Shown here: positions 25,251 to 33,667 of the stretch, piece by piece
Position numbering within the stretch: position 1 is the stretch's first letter
Layout: every line of letters begins with the position of its first letter
Assembly: GCA_021776245.1 (NCBI GenBank)
Contig: JAJFGF010000014.1
Location: 19,252-83,251 of the forward strand
From: Hyphococcus sp.
Lineage (GTDB): Bacteria; Pseudomonadota; Alphaproteobacteria; Caulobacterales; Parvularculaceae
DNA length: 64,000 nucleotides
Reading direction: 5' to 3'
Program-made: the position numbers and the translations under genes
Notes under the pieces: model-generated
Database searches by the model: none
The model's input: the letters and a program-made list of their open reading frames with translations, nothing else
Told to the model about the DNA's origin: nothing

Positions 25251-26078
25251 TCAATTCCCTTCGATCTCTCTGGTTTCACCGGGGTCGGTAAATAGATCGC
25301 CGCCAGCGCGTGCGCGCCATTGATCGCCATTGCCGCCTGCACGTTTTGGAACATGAACGCCGATCACATGATCCGCCGCGATAATGTCTTTCAGAATCAT
25401 ATCGCCGCGCTCAAGGCCAATGAACCAGTTCGGCGGGAAGGCGGCATGAGTCTTCCTAGCGTCAAAATGTGCTTGGTGGCGCGTAAAATCGGCGGGTTCC
25501 GGATCCGCATCGCCTAAATGCATGACCGTAACTTCGTCATCCAAGGTTACGCGCCAGGCGAAATTTTGTATAGTTGGCCGGTTGCCCGCATGGGGTATTG
25601 CGACAACGTCGACGATCAGTGCGCCGACTTCAAAGCTTTTCGCCTCATCTTCCGGGTCAAGATCAAAACCATGAATGCGCACCATCAGCGGGTCATCTTT
25701 AGCGACGCCCGCCGCCGCAATTGCGTCATAGACTTGCTGTGATCCGTAAAGGTGGACGTTTTTATGGGCGCGCAAATAAGCGATAGCCGGCGCCGCAGTG
25801 AAATGATCCCCATGGACGTGGCTGACAAAGATTGCGTCGATCCTGTCGTAAGGGGCGGTCCCGGCCATCATCGCTGTGCTGATGTCGTCCGGCACAAGCG
25901 CATATTGACCATAGGAATTAGCGTAGAACGCATCGAACAGGATTTTTGTTTTGTCATGAACAATCATCACCCCTTCATTGCCGAGATAATGCGCGCGCGC
26001 TGGATCGTCATGGGCGGCGGCGCCTGCCGATAGATAAATGCCGGCTAAAATAACGTGAATGAATAATCGCATGATCAT
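25251..26078 (-). CDS. Exported MBL-fold metallo-hydrolase
   Basis: 275 residues from ATG 26078, which has GAGGAGA just upstream and begins a signal peptide (MIMRLFIHVILAGIYLSAGA, then AA); the frame runs on to 26303 but into the nadQ gene. The metal site HVHGDHF (HxHxDH) is intact, followed by IPHAG and MHLGDADPEP, which add further ligands. Resembles UlaG/YhfI-type hydrolases. It lies 31 bp downstream of nadQ on the same strand, so both are probably on one message. Substrate unknown. Confidence 0.85.
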   Translation of the reverse strand: MIMRLFIHVILAGIYLSAGAAAHDDPARAHYLGNEGVMIVHDKTKILFDAFYANSYGQYALVPDDISTAMMAGTAPYDRIDAIFVSHVHGDHFTAAPAIAYLRAHKNVHLYGSQQVYDAIAAAGVAKDDPLMVRIHGFDLDPEDEAKSFEVGALIVDVVAIPHAGNRPTIQNFAWRVTLDDEVTVMHLGDADPEPADFTRHQAHFDARKTHAAFPPNWFIGLERGDMILKDIIAADHVIGVHVPKRAGGNGDQWRARAGGDLFTDPGETREIEGN

Positions 26079-26109
26079 TGTCTCCTCATCAGAAACTACC
26101 GGGCGCACG

Positions 26110-27123
26110 CTAATCGTCAATGCGCCGCATGCGCGGTATGGTGAGGCCTGCAGCCGCGCGGTCGCGCAATCCTTCGCGATCAACGCGAAAAAGCGCGGCG
26201 GGGCGACCGCCTGCGTCCTGGCTGGTTCCGCCAGTCGGTGTGACAAAGCCCGATTTTTCGACGCTGCGGCGGAAGTTCTGCTTGTGAAATTCAAACCCGA
26301 CAATGGCTTCCACCGTGCGCTGCAGCGCCAACAGCGTGAATTGCGGCGGCGTCATTTCAAAAATGACCGGCCGGTATTTGAGCTTTCCACGTAAGCGGCC
26401 AATGGCTGTCGCCAGCATGCGCCGATGGTCGGAAATCATCGGCGCGCCGGTTTCATTGCCTTGAGGTTTTGTTCCCATCGGCGGGTCGAGCTGTGCGCCC
26501 TTGCGGTCGCGCCAGGCTTCGATCACAAGCCCGGCCTCATACATCAGTTCATAGCGGTCAAGGGTGCGCTCTTCTTCCCAGGCGAGCCCTTCAAGTCCAA
26601 AGGCGATATTGGCGCGCCGCCGGCGCGCTGTTTTCTGCTTGTCACTGGCGCCGCTAACCCAGTCTTCCAGGGCTGGAATAATGCGCTCACGCAGGAGTTT
26701 TGGTTCTCCGCCGCGCCAGTCTTCCCAGGGAAAGAATGAATACCATTCGCGCCACACCGCTTCTTCGGCAAGAACAGCTGCGGCTTCCTGCGCCAAAGCG
26801 AGATAGCCAACCGATAAAATACGGTCGCTGGCCCCGCCGCTGGCGAGCGCAGCGACCGGGGCTTCGCGGCCTTTGTCGCCGAACGTATAAAGCTGCTCCA
26901 CATAGCCTAGTGAGACATTGGTTTGCCGCTCCACCCATTCGCGTACGCCGATTTCAAAAGTGCGGTGTCGTTCTGGGTCGAATGGCCCATAGGGCAGGCC
27001 AAGATCACCTTCGCCGGTGCGCACGCACAGGGCTTTAGGGCGTTCGTCGTCAACCACCGCGAGCACCGCGTTAAGGGCGACAGCGACATTGGTGGCGATG
27101 GAGCGGGTGCGCGGGTTCTTCAT
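26110..27123 (-). CDS. nadQ: NadQ-type (COG4111) transcriptional regulator of NAD biosynthesis
   Basis: 337 residues. The N-terminal half is Nudix-like (ALNAVLAVVDDERPKALCVRTGEGDLGLPYGPFDP...) but lacks a complete Nudix box, so it should bind rather than hydrolyse a ligand. The C-terminal 100 residues are a winged-helix region: KYRPVIFEMTPPQFTLLALQRTVEAIVGFEFHKQNFRRSVEKSGFV. This architecture is the one described for NadQ, the predicted regulator of nadABC in alphaproteobacteria. nadA lies 1.9 kb away with a candidate operator in front of it. Recognition rests on domain pattern and context. Confidence 0.82.
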   Translation of the reverse strand: MKNPRTRSIATNVAVALNAVLAVVDDERPKALCVRTGEGDLGLPYGPFDPERHRTFEIGVREWVERQTNVSLGYVEQLYTFGDKGREAPVAALASGGASDRILSVGYLALAQEAAAVLAEEAVWREWYSFFPWEDWRGGEPKLLRERIIPALEDWVSGASDKQKTARRRRANIAFGLEGLAWEEERTLDRYELMYEAGLVIEAWRDRKGAQLDPPMGTKPQGNETGAPMISDHRRMLATAIGRLRGKLKYRPVIFEMTPPQFTLLALQRTVEAIVGFEFHKQNFRRSVEKSGFVTPTGGTSQDAGGRPAALFRVDREGLRDRAAAGLTIPRMRRIDD

Positions 27124-27143
27124 CGCGCAATTCTATGGGCGAT

Positions 27144-27665
27144 TTATGCCGCGATGGGCAAGGTCACAATCGGCGCCCCGACCGTCGGGCAGCATGGGCA
27201 AAGGTCAAGGACCGCCCCGACCATGCGATCATCGCGGCCCAGAAGGGCGTCGGCTTCGGAGATCAGCAATAGATTCGGGTCGGCGTGAGGCGCAGCTTTC
27301 CGGAGACGCTCAGCGAGCTCTTTTTCGCAGCAATTATCTTCGATCGTGCAAAGGAGGATATAAGCCGCCGCCATCGAGCGGGCGACGCCGAGATGACAAT
27401 GAATAAGGATCGGCGCTTTTGGATCGTCGCCCTTTGCCCAGCGCCGGGCAAGATCGACCAGCTTGCTGCAACGCGAAACGTCGCCATCGACGTTTTCTCC
27501 ACGGCTGCAATTTTCGATCAATCGGATGTGATTTTCCGGCGGCAGCGTATCAAAAACAGGCGGCGTCGGCTCATCCTTATCAAGGATAGAGACAACATGA
27601 GATGGCCCATACTTCCGAAAGGCTTCTTCGGAATGACCGAGGGAACTTACGATAATCATCGTCAC
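27144..27665 (-). CDS. Tyrosine-phosphatase-like protein (CX5R)
   Basis: 173 residues. The phosphatase loop is ILIHCHLGVARSMAAAY, giving HCxxxxxRS with the catalytic Cys and Arg. SILDKDEPTPP and ENHIRLIENCSRG upstream resemble the region before the P-loop in COG5350-type proteins. The general-acid Asp is not obvious. Probably dephosphorylates proteins or small phosphates in the cytoplasm. It ends 20 bp from the nadQ start, on the same strand. Confidence 0.85.
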   Translation of the reverse strand: MTMIIVSSLGHSEEAFRKYGPSHVVSILDKDEPTPPVFDTLPPENHIRLIENCSRGENVDGDVSRCSKLVDLARRWAKGDDPKAPILIHCHLGVARSMAAAYILLCTIEDNCCEKELAERLRKAAPHADPNLLLISEADALLGRDDRMVGAVLDLCPCCPTVGAPIVTLPIAA

Positions 27666-27826
27666 GCTAACATATTGGCTCCGGCATCAGGGGTGATCGG
27701 CCGGGCATCATAATACGACCATTGTTGAATCCCAAATAAGCCTCGTAAGCATTGATTGGAACGGTGTTCGCTATCACACACGCTTGATATCGCGCCGATG
27801 TTATCATGGTGCGCGGGGGAAAATTG

Positions 27827-28447
27827 TTAACAGCTGGACGCGCTCATGAGATTGTGAAATCGTTTGAGATAGGCGCTTTGCGCCTGGCCGGCGGTCGCTG
27901 TCTTTAGCTCAATTGGTGTGATGCCGTGCGGGCTCCCAAAAATTTTCCGCGCCTCGACAATATCAAATCCGGCCAATTGGGTCGCTTCGAAGAAAGCGCT
28001 GGCGCGATCGGCGCGTTTGATCAGTTTTTCGATTGTATCGGGCAAATCCGCCGGCAAACCGAATCGCAGATGGATTGCCTGCTGCAGGCGATGTTCGATC
28101 ACTTTGTAGTGCCCGCCGAGCTGCGCTTTGAATGGCGAGATCATATCGCCAATAACAAATTCCGGCGCGTCATGAAGAAGCGCGGCGAGCCGCCATTTTA
28201 CCGGCCAGCCGGGTTTCAAGACAGCGCAGAAATCCTCGACGATCAGCGAGTGCTGCGCGACATTGAATGGCAACGGTCCGATCGTCTGTCCGTTCCAGCG
28301 GGCAACGCGGGCAAGGCCATGGGCAATGTCGTCAATTTCGATATCGACCGGCGAAGGATCGAGGAGATCAAGGCGCCGCCCCGACAACATGCGTTGCCAG
28401 GCCCGGGGAGGGGCGTTTTTGCCGGAATTCGCTTTCTTCCCCGTCAT
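27827..28447 (-). CDS. HD-domain phosphohydrolase (YfbR-like)
   Basis: 206 residues from ATG 28447 (MTGKKANSGKNAPPRAWQRM). The frame continues to 28576 but passes through a palindromic repeat and is unlikely to be coding. HD ligands: NVAQHSLIVEDF, then AALLHDAPEFVIGDM with the HD pair, and KRADRASAFFEATQ with the last Asp. Most similar in layout to COG1896 hydrolases such as the 5'-deoxynucleotidase YfbR. Substrate not proven. Confidence 0.87.
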   Translation of the reverse strand: MTGKKANSGKNAPPRAWQRMLSGRRLDLLDPSPVDIEIDDIAHGLARVARWNGQTIGPLPFNVAQHSLIVEDFCAVLKPGWPVKWRLAALLHDAPEFVIGDMISPFKAQLGGHYKVIEHRLQQAIHLRFGLPADLPDTIEKLIKRADRASAFFEATQLAGFDIVEARKIFGSPHGITPIELKTATAGQAQSAYLKRFHNLMSASSC

Positions 28448-28481
28448 CGCCAATCCTGCCCGTTTGCGAGGCGTTCGCATA

Positions 28482-28528
28482 GCGCATTTCCGGAAAAGTG
28501 CAACGCGGTTTTCCGGAAAGAAATGCGC
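28482..28528 (+). repeat. 47-bp palindromic repeat, copy 1
   Basis: Begins GCGCATTTCCGGAAAAGTG and ends TTTTCCGGAAAGAAATGCGC, so GCGCATTTC pairs with GAAATGCGC and GGAAAA with TTTTCC. The reverse complement of 48693-48739 matches it at 41 of 47 positions. Confidence 0.88.
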
Positions 28529-28550
28529 TAAAAATAATTTTTGGGCGTTT

Positions 28551-28600
28551 CCCGCGCGCGAAGGCGCGCTAACCAAAATCTTGACCGCTTTCGCGGTCGG
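28551..28600 (+). repeat. 50-bp dispersed repeat, copy 1
   Basis: Matches 40576-40625 at 46 of 50 positions. It contains two small hairpins, GCGCG-AAG-GCGCGC-like and GACCGCTTTCGCGGTC. Similarity weakens beyond the end but continues through an AAACCGG segment. Confidence 0.88.
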
Positions 28601-28833
28601 AAACTATAAACCGGGAACCACTTTATCTCGGAAACACCCGGGCAGAGCGATAAGCCGCCCGCAAGCAAGCGATGAACCGTTTGCCCATTCGACGAATTGC
28701 GGTTTTTTTGCGCCGGAGCGGCTTGAGATTGCCCCCCGGCGCGCCCAATATTGTTAACAGTAAAGAGTTCAATCAACGAACCGGAAACGAAGAGAAAAGG
28801 CGAGCGGCGCGATCGCTCGAAGGGGTACCTGAA

Positions 28834-29211
28834 ATGGCGACCACTGACTATGGCTCTGAACGAACACGCGGCGGCGGCGCCGCCTGGCTCTATGTACCAA
28901 TCATTTTGATTCTGTTTTTAGGCGGCGCCATGTCCGTCGGCGCTTATGCTTACAATGACGTCGATCTTACGGTCATGGAATCGCTGGCGGCGGGCTTTGG
29001 CGGCCTCGCGGCGTTAATTGTCGGCCTCTTTGCGGCGGCGATCGGCATTATTGTCGGCCTCATCGGCGCACTCATCGGGCTTGTCGCTGCAGGCGGCGCC
29101 GTTGCAATGACGCTGTTTATTGTCGGGTCGCCGATCCTGGCGATTATCCTGATCGTGATGTTGATGCGGCGTCCAAAATCTGATTGCCCTGACCCGGCAG
29201 CGCACGAATAA
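28834..29211 (+). CDS. Small Gly/Ala-rich membrane protein
   Basis: 125 residues from ATG 28834, which follows AAGGGG; the longer frame lacks a good site. Three hydrophobic stretches (about 18-41, 47-75, 75-110) rich in Gly, Ala and Ile form hairpin-like membrane segments (LAALIVGLFAAAIGIIVGLI). No known domain. Its own terminator follows at 29242, so it is a single-gene unit. Confidence 0.7.
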   Translation: MATTDYGSERTRGGGAAWLYVPIILILFLGGAMSVGAYAYNDVDLTVMESLAAGFGGLAALIVGLFAAAIGIIVGLIGALIGLVAAGGAVAMTLFIVGSPILAIILIVMLMRRPKSDCPDPAAHE

Positions 29212-29241
29212 CAAGACGGGGAAACACCCGAGAGACTAAAG

Positions 29242-29271
29242 CCGCCCTTATGGCATTAAGGGCGGTTTTTT
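29242..29271 (+). terminator. Intrinsic terminator after the small membrane protein gene
   Basis: Perfect 9-bp stem CCGCCCTTA (29242-29250) / TAAGGGCGG (29257-29265) followed by TTTTTT. Confidence 0.93.
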
Positions 29272-29284
29272 CGTAAGCGATGTT

Positions 29285-29995
29285 TTAAGGTTGCGCCTCA
29301 AATAATAAATCGCAAACTCTGATCAGCCCGTTTTTGTCGACCGGCGCCGCCAACATATTTTTCATCTTAAATCCGCGTTCCCGCATCTCGTTGATCAGTT
29401 CCGGGAATTTGTAAGAATCTTCGAACCGTTTCATCACGCTTGCTTCGGCAATGACATAAGTAAATTTATTGAGGACATTATCCGCGCCTTTGAGGACTTC
29501 CATTTCAAAGCCCTCCGTATCGATTTTCAAAATCGATCCCGCTGGAATTTCCACATCCGATAAAATATTGTCCAATCTATCGACGTCGATCGTCACGATA
29601 GATTTTTCCTGTGGCATTTTGGTCAGCGCCGAACGCTCCAGCATGCTTGAACGCAATGGGTCGGCCTTTTCCACGGTGATCTCCGCCGCGCCTTTGGCGG
29701 CGCCGGCGGCGCATTTGATCAGCCGGGCGTTTCTTTTGGTGAGAATTTTCTGTTCGATATGCGCGTGGAAAACCGGCAGGGGCTCGATCAATAAAAGCTC
29801 GGCGTCTTTGAACATGGCATAGAGGACTGGTGTTCCATAGGCGACGCCCACATCGACAATCAGCGGCGGCGGCGGAATATTCTTTAACGCGGCCCATTCA
29901 GGATAGGCGGTTCGGACTTTCAGACCAAAGATGTTGAGGGAGCCGATTGAGGAAAGTCTCAAGGCGCGGGTCCTTTTCAGGCATGGCAGGTTCAA
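29285..29995 (-). CDS. FkbM-family methyltransferase
   Basis: 236 residues, TTG start. AdoMet-binding features: LIVDVGVAYGTPVLYAMF (motif I), LLLIEPLPVFH (motif II), then VTIDVDRLDNIL and GSILKIDTEGFEMEVLKGAD, the FkbM signature. Such enzymes O-methylate sugars, lipids or secondary metabolites. No glycan cluster is next to it, so the substrate is open. It is followed by asmA on the same strand and may share its transcript. Confidence 0.88.
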   Translation of the reverse strand: MNLPCLKRTRALRLSSIGSLNIFGLKVRTAYPEWAALKNIPPPPLIVDVGVAYGTPVLYAMFKDAELLLIEPLPVFHAHIEQKILTKRNARLIKCAAGAAKGAAEITVEKADPLRSSMLERSALTKMPQEKSIVTIDVDRLDNILSDVEIPAGSILKIDTEGFEMEVLKGADNVLNKFTYVIAEASVMKRFEDSYKFPELINEMRERGFKMKNMLAAPVDKNGLIRVCDLLFEAQP

Positions 29996-30028
29996 AAGAC
30001 GGTCGGCCGATAAATCATATACCGCGTC

Positions 30029-32032
30029 TTATTCGCCTTTTTCGTCGTCTTTTTTTGGCTTTTGGCCAAAAATACTGTCGAGGAGACCAAGCGCAGTTTC
30101 TTCGGGGGTCGGTTCTTCTTGCGGTTCGGCATTGTCGCCCGCAGGCGCTTCTTCTTCCGCCACATTGCCGCCCGATACGCCTTTCAACACATCGCGTATT
30201 GTCTTCTGCGCGCCGCCGAGCACCAGCGCTTCCGCATCGATGCCGATGGTTGGCTTTGAAAACGTGCCGCCTATGCGCAATGGAATAGAGATGGAGCGCG
30301 CGCCTGATCCGTCGATTGTGTCCGCGGCGCGGGGGCTGAGTCGGAGATCTATGGTCTGTAAGGGGAGATTTACATTACCCTTGCCGGTCATGGTGAGATA
30401 GGGACCGGTCAACGTAATCGTTGGCGCATTAACAAGGCCGTCGGTAATTTTGAAATCTGACAGAAACTCAGAAAAATCGGTTTGTTGTGATGGTCCGCGC
30501 GCCTCACTTACGGCGCGCTGCAACGCGGCGGGATTGAATCCTTGCTGAAGCGATGCGACGGCGCGCGCGATCTTTGCAATATTGACGCCTTTCAACGCCC
30601 CATTGGCGATATCAAAGCCGCCGGCACCGTCCATCGATGACATGATCGCCGCCTGGCTGGCGCCGGTTGCGGTGAAGTTGAACTTAAAGCCGCCAAGCCC
30701 CAGGAGATTGTCGTGTTTTAAGAGATCAAGCGATAAGGGTTGCGCCTGCACCGCGCCCATATCGAAGTTGCCCGAAAAAGACGGCTTTGCGCCGCGCGCG
30801 TTAACGACCAGCTGCCCCGATCCCTGACCGCCATACATTGCAAGTTCTGGAATGTCGGCAGTGAGCCGGCCATTGACCACAGTAATCTTGAGGCGGCTTT
30901 GGCCCATTGCGAGGTCATTGAGAAATATCGCATCCGTAGAAATGTCGAAATCCGCGTCTACATTACGCAAGCTTGAAAAATTGATCGACGCTTCGGACCA
31001 GGCGGGAAAGCCTTGAGCATTTTCCGATGGCGGCGGCAGATACCGGCGCAGGTCCAGTTGTTCAGTAGACAGGACGCCGCCGGCTTTTGGGCGCGCGCCG
31101 CTCCAGTCGAACCGTAAGGCGCCGTGCGCGTCGATATCGTCAAAGGTGATATCGCTGTTCGAAAGGCGCAGTGAATTCGCGCCGCCATCGACCGTACCCG
31201 CAAGTTTTAGCCGGTCAAATCCAGGCGCATCGGCGACATCAAGACCAAGCAGTGCGCCGAAGGCCGGCAAGTCCGGCGCGTTGAGGCGCACCGGTCCTGC
31301 ATAGCCCAGTGTCTCGCCGGTATCGATAGTCAGGTCGGCGCCGAGGACCGCGTCATCAACCTTTAGATCGACCTTCAGATTGCCCGGTTCCCTGCGCATT
31401 AAATTGGACAGGCTGGTGAGAACAATATCGACCTCCGATGGGGCGCCCTGAAATAACATTGTGCCGCTCGCTTCCAGGGGTTCGGCAAGGCTATTGAGCG
31501 TGACAGTCAAATTCATCGCTTCGGCAGCGTAAGTTTTTCCTGCGGCTTCATCGCTGAAGCGCGCTTTTCCATCAATGATGCGCAAATCGCCGAAGCGAAT
31601 GTCCCGTGTTGCGCTTTCGTCAGTCGCCTCGCCGGGTTCATCGGTTGCTGCGAGGTTCCAATTGACGCTGCCGTCGCGTCCGCGCGCCAGAATAATATCA
31701 GGCTCCGTCAGAATGAAACGATCGACCTCTACAGCGCCTGACAAAAGGCTGAACAGTTTGACGCCAATATCGGCCTCGCCAACCCGCGCCAGATAAGCGC
31801 CGTCAAAACCATCCGCATTCGCAATTTCGAGGTCTTCGACGTGAAACGCCGTATGCGGTACAATTCGAAACGATAAATTATCGCCAATTGTCACCTCGCG
31901 CCCCATGGCGTTTGAAGCTGCAAGCTCAATGCGGCCCTTATAGGCGGCGACGGGAATAACCCCTGGAGCAAAGACAAGAACGGCGAATGCAACGGCGATG
32001 AGGGCGACGAGGAAGAAAAGGATACGGCTCAT
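30029..32032 (-). CDS. AsmA-family envelope protein
   Basis: 667 residues. One N-terminal membrane anchor (ILFFLVALIAVAFAVLVFAPGVIP), then a long periplasmic region: the AsmA N-domain (VEDLEIANADGFDGAYLARVGEADIGVKLFSLLSGAVEVDRFILTEPDI) and the C-terminal AsmA_2 part (MDGAGGFDIANGALKGVNIAKIARAV...). AsmA-like proteins are thought to form lipid-carrying bridges between the membranes. An acidic tail with EEEAPAGDNAEPQEEPTPEE ends the protein. Its promoter region runs into the IS1595 insertion site. Confidence 0.92.
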   Translation of the reverse strand: MSRILFFLVALIAVAFAVLVFAPGVIPVAAYKGRIELAASNAMGREVTIGDNLSFRIVPHTAFHVEDLEIANADGFDGAYLARVGEADIGVKLFSLLSGAVEVDRFILTEPDIILARGRDGSVNWNLAATDEPGEATDESATRDIRFGDLRIIDGKARFSDEAAGKTYAAEAMNLTVTLNSLAEPLEASGTMLFQGAPSEVDIVLTSLSNLMRREPGNLKVDLKVDDAVLGADLTIDTGETLGYAGPVRLNAPDLPAFGALLGLDVADAPGFDRLKLAGTVDGGANSLRLSNSDITFDDIDAHGALRFDWSGARPKAGGVLSTEQLDLRRYLPPPSENAQGFPAWSEASINFSSLRNVDADFDISTDAIFLNDLAMGQSRLKITVVNGRLTADIPELAMYGGQGSGQLVVNARGAKPSFSGNFDMGAVQAQPLSLDLLKHDNLLGLGGFKFNFTATGASQAAIMSSMDGAGGFDIANGALKGVNIAKIARAVASLQQGFNPAALQRAVSEARGPSQQTDFSEFLSDFKITDGLVNAPTITLTGPYLTMTGKGNVNLPLQTIDLRLSPRAADTIDGSGARSISIPLRIGGTFSKPTIGIDAEALVLGGAQKTIRDVLKGVSGGNVAEEEAPAGDNAEPQEEPTPEETALGLLDSIFGQKPKKDDEKGE

Positions 32033-32171
32033 GAGAAGTTTCTTGCACTCCAGGTTTTGAACAGCTGATCGCCGTAGTGGCGGCGGGGCATGATGATCGG
32101 GCGGAATCGCGACAGCGGCATGTTTACCTGAGAATCATACTCGCGCCCATGGGGCGCTCATATGTCGGCGG

Positions 32172-32187
32172 CAAGGGGATAATCTCG
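32172..32187 (+). repeat. 16-bp copy of the IS right end outside the element
   Basis: CAAGGGGATAATCTCG, identical to the last 16 bp of the element's right terminal repeat (34632-34647) and in the same orientation, immediately left of the target duplication. Probably the remnant of a second insertion. Confidence 0.75.
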
Positions 32188-32195
32188 GCCAGGCC
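32188..32195. repeat. Target-site duplication, left copy
   Basis: GCCAGGCC, identical to 34648-34655 on the other side. Eight bases is the expected duplication for the IS1595 family. Confidence 0.85.
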
Positions 32196-32220
32196 CGAGA
32201 TTGTGCCATCAGAGCAAGTA
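32196..32220 (+). repeat. Left terminal inverted repeat of the IS1595-type element
   Basis: Starts CGAGATTGTGCC and ends GCAAGTA; 18 of 25 positions match the reverse complement of 34623-34647 without gaps. Confidence 0.8.
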
Positions 32221-32832
32221 GTTTAACGCATTGATATTAAACAACAAATAACCATCGCCGGATGTGTATCAACCGGCATTGTTGCCAGAAAGACTCATAA
32301 GGAAATCTTTATATGAGTGCGCTGATAGGAACGCTTGCTCCTATCGATATGCCCGGGCAATGATGGTGGGGATAAAAAGGCGGGCAACACCGCCAAGTCA
32401 CTCGCTAACCCGACTAGAAGTTAAACGAGTATTGCTTCGGCCAACGTCGCGTGTGGGCACAAACGTGCTCCACGCGACCGAGCCGAAAGCGGATGTAAGC
32501 GCGAACAAATACAGGTCGCAACATAACATCCCTCCTTTCTGCATGCGGAAAAGAGCCCGCGCTCCGGTACGCCCCATGCGCCCGTGGCCGCGTACAGGCT
32601 GGGGCATGGCTGGAGTTGCAAAAAGGGCGGTGTCGCCCGGATCGACTCAAAATCTGGTCCGGCCTGAGAGTCAAGCGGAATTAGGTAATTCGGCTAAAAC
32701 GGGGGAAAATAAAAGCAAGCTCAATCATTTTGAAGTCAATAGAGGCAACCAACTTGACCGTTTCAACCACTAAACTGTTATTCTCCCGAATCGGGGCCTA
32801 TGGTCCATGTATTCAACAAAGGAGAAGCATTG
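32221..32832. other. Element interior without a convincing gene
   Basis: 612 bp between the left end and the first passenger gene. Several frames are open on both strands in 32264-32773 but none has a ribosome site, domain or consistent codon use. It holds a 7-bp hairpin (GATAGGA 32324-32330 / TCCTATC 32339-32345) and a 14-bp inverted pair, one mismatch, at 32381-32394 and 32626-32639 that would bracket 230 bp. A structured RNA or a decayed gene is possible. Confidence 0.6.
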
Positions 32833-33138
32833 ATGGTCAACGACCTTCAGGAGCCAGCGGAGGTAAAGGTCTCAGACGAAGAGGCGAAAGCCATTGCCGA
32901 CTTCCCAGCGACGTTTTGCAACAAGGTATACATTTCGAGCGACGGCATAATGTTTCGAATGACTTTCGCGGATACGGGCGGAGACAATGTCGGTTCGCCA
33001 CGAGTGCGCGCGGCTGTGGCGCTGTCCGCATTCGATGCGCAGAGGTTCTACAATTTGCTTGGGTTAAAACTCGAGCGAGTCAGGATAGAAAAAGTAGAAG
33101 AGGGCCCTCCGCCGCAGAGCGGGGACGAAAATACTTAG
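32833..33138 (+). CDS. IS1595 passenger protein 1 (unknown; possibly DUF3467-like)
   Basis: 101 residues from ATG 32833, with AAAGGAGAA upstream. The core FCNKVYISSDGIMFRMTFADTGG...RVRAAVALSAFDAQRFYNLLGLKLERV reads like a small beta-rich domain followed by a helix, faintly resembling DUF3467 proteins; the N- and C-termini are acidic. No signal peptide. It shares a direction with passenger gene 2 and is opposite to the transposase. Function unknown. Confidence 0.7.
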   Translation: MVNDLQEPAEVKVSDEEAKAIADFPATFCNKVYISSDGIMFRMTFADTGGDNVGSPRVRAAVALSAFDAQRFYNLLGLKLERVRIEKVEEGPPPQSGDENT

Positions 33139-33208
33139 TACATTTGACACAGTCAAAGCGGCCATCTCTGCAACAACAAATGAACAGCAGGATGGCAGCG
33201 CGCTTGGC

Positions 33209-33661
33209 GTGCTTACTACATTGTCGAGTGCTCAATATGATTCCAGAACCTCTGGGACTGCCGTTCCACAACAGATTTTGTCTGTGCCGCCGGCCGAATA
33301 TTATGCAGTCGTCTCAAGGGAAAAGCTTGTGAGGCTCGGTGAGACTAAACGAGATCATTTGGGCGACATATTTTACACTTGCCTAGGGATTGTGGCTGGC
33401 GCCTCAGAAACAACAATTGATGCCGTGTCAACAGTGCTTGATGGGAACCCGCCAGGCGGGTGGCAGTTATTGTTTGCCATTATGTTTCTTGCATCATTTG
33501 TTGCAGGGTTAATATGTGCGGGCCTGTTCTTTACCCGTGGAAATCGGCAAGACAAATTGCTCAAAGAAATAATGAATCAGCCTACATTTGTTTATAACGA
33601 TCTTGGAAACCTAGTGCCTTTCGATGAATCACAACAGGCGCATTCACGGTCGGAATCATGA
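33209..33661 (+). CDS. IS1595 passenger protein 2, membrane-associated
   Basis: 150 residues from GTG 33209. One strong membrane segment (about 85-108, LLFAIMFLASFVAGLICAGLFF) and a weaker one near 52-66, with a soluble N-terminal 50 residues and a polar tail. No domain recognised. The same frame stays open for another 37 codons upstream (from 33098) and reads like protein, but has no standard start codon there. Ends 6 bp from the end of the convergent transposase gene. Confidence 0.65.
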   Translation: MLTTLSSAQYDSRTSGTAVPQQILSVPPAEYYAVVSREKLVRLGETKRDHLGDIFYTCLGIVAGASETTIDAVSTVLDGNPPGGWQLLFAIMFLASFVAGLICAGLFFTRGNRQDKLLKEIMNQPTFVYNDLGNLVPFDESQQAHSRSES

Positions 33662-33667
33662 GTACAA

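Larger units (their letters stand above)
28448..28833. other. Intergenic region with two dispersed repeats
   Basis: About 386 bp between the divergent HD hydrolase and a small membrane protein. It holds a 47-bp palindromic repeat (28482-28528) and a 50-bp repeat (28551-28600), both with relatives elsewhere in the window. The rest, including the leader of the membrane protein, shows no recognised motif. Confidence 0.7.

Noticed and set aside
32264..32773. Long open frames on both strands in the left part of the IS element.
   Set aside because: No ribosome site, domain or consistent codon use; several frames are open together, which suggests few stops by chance rather than coding.
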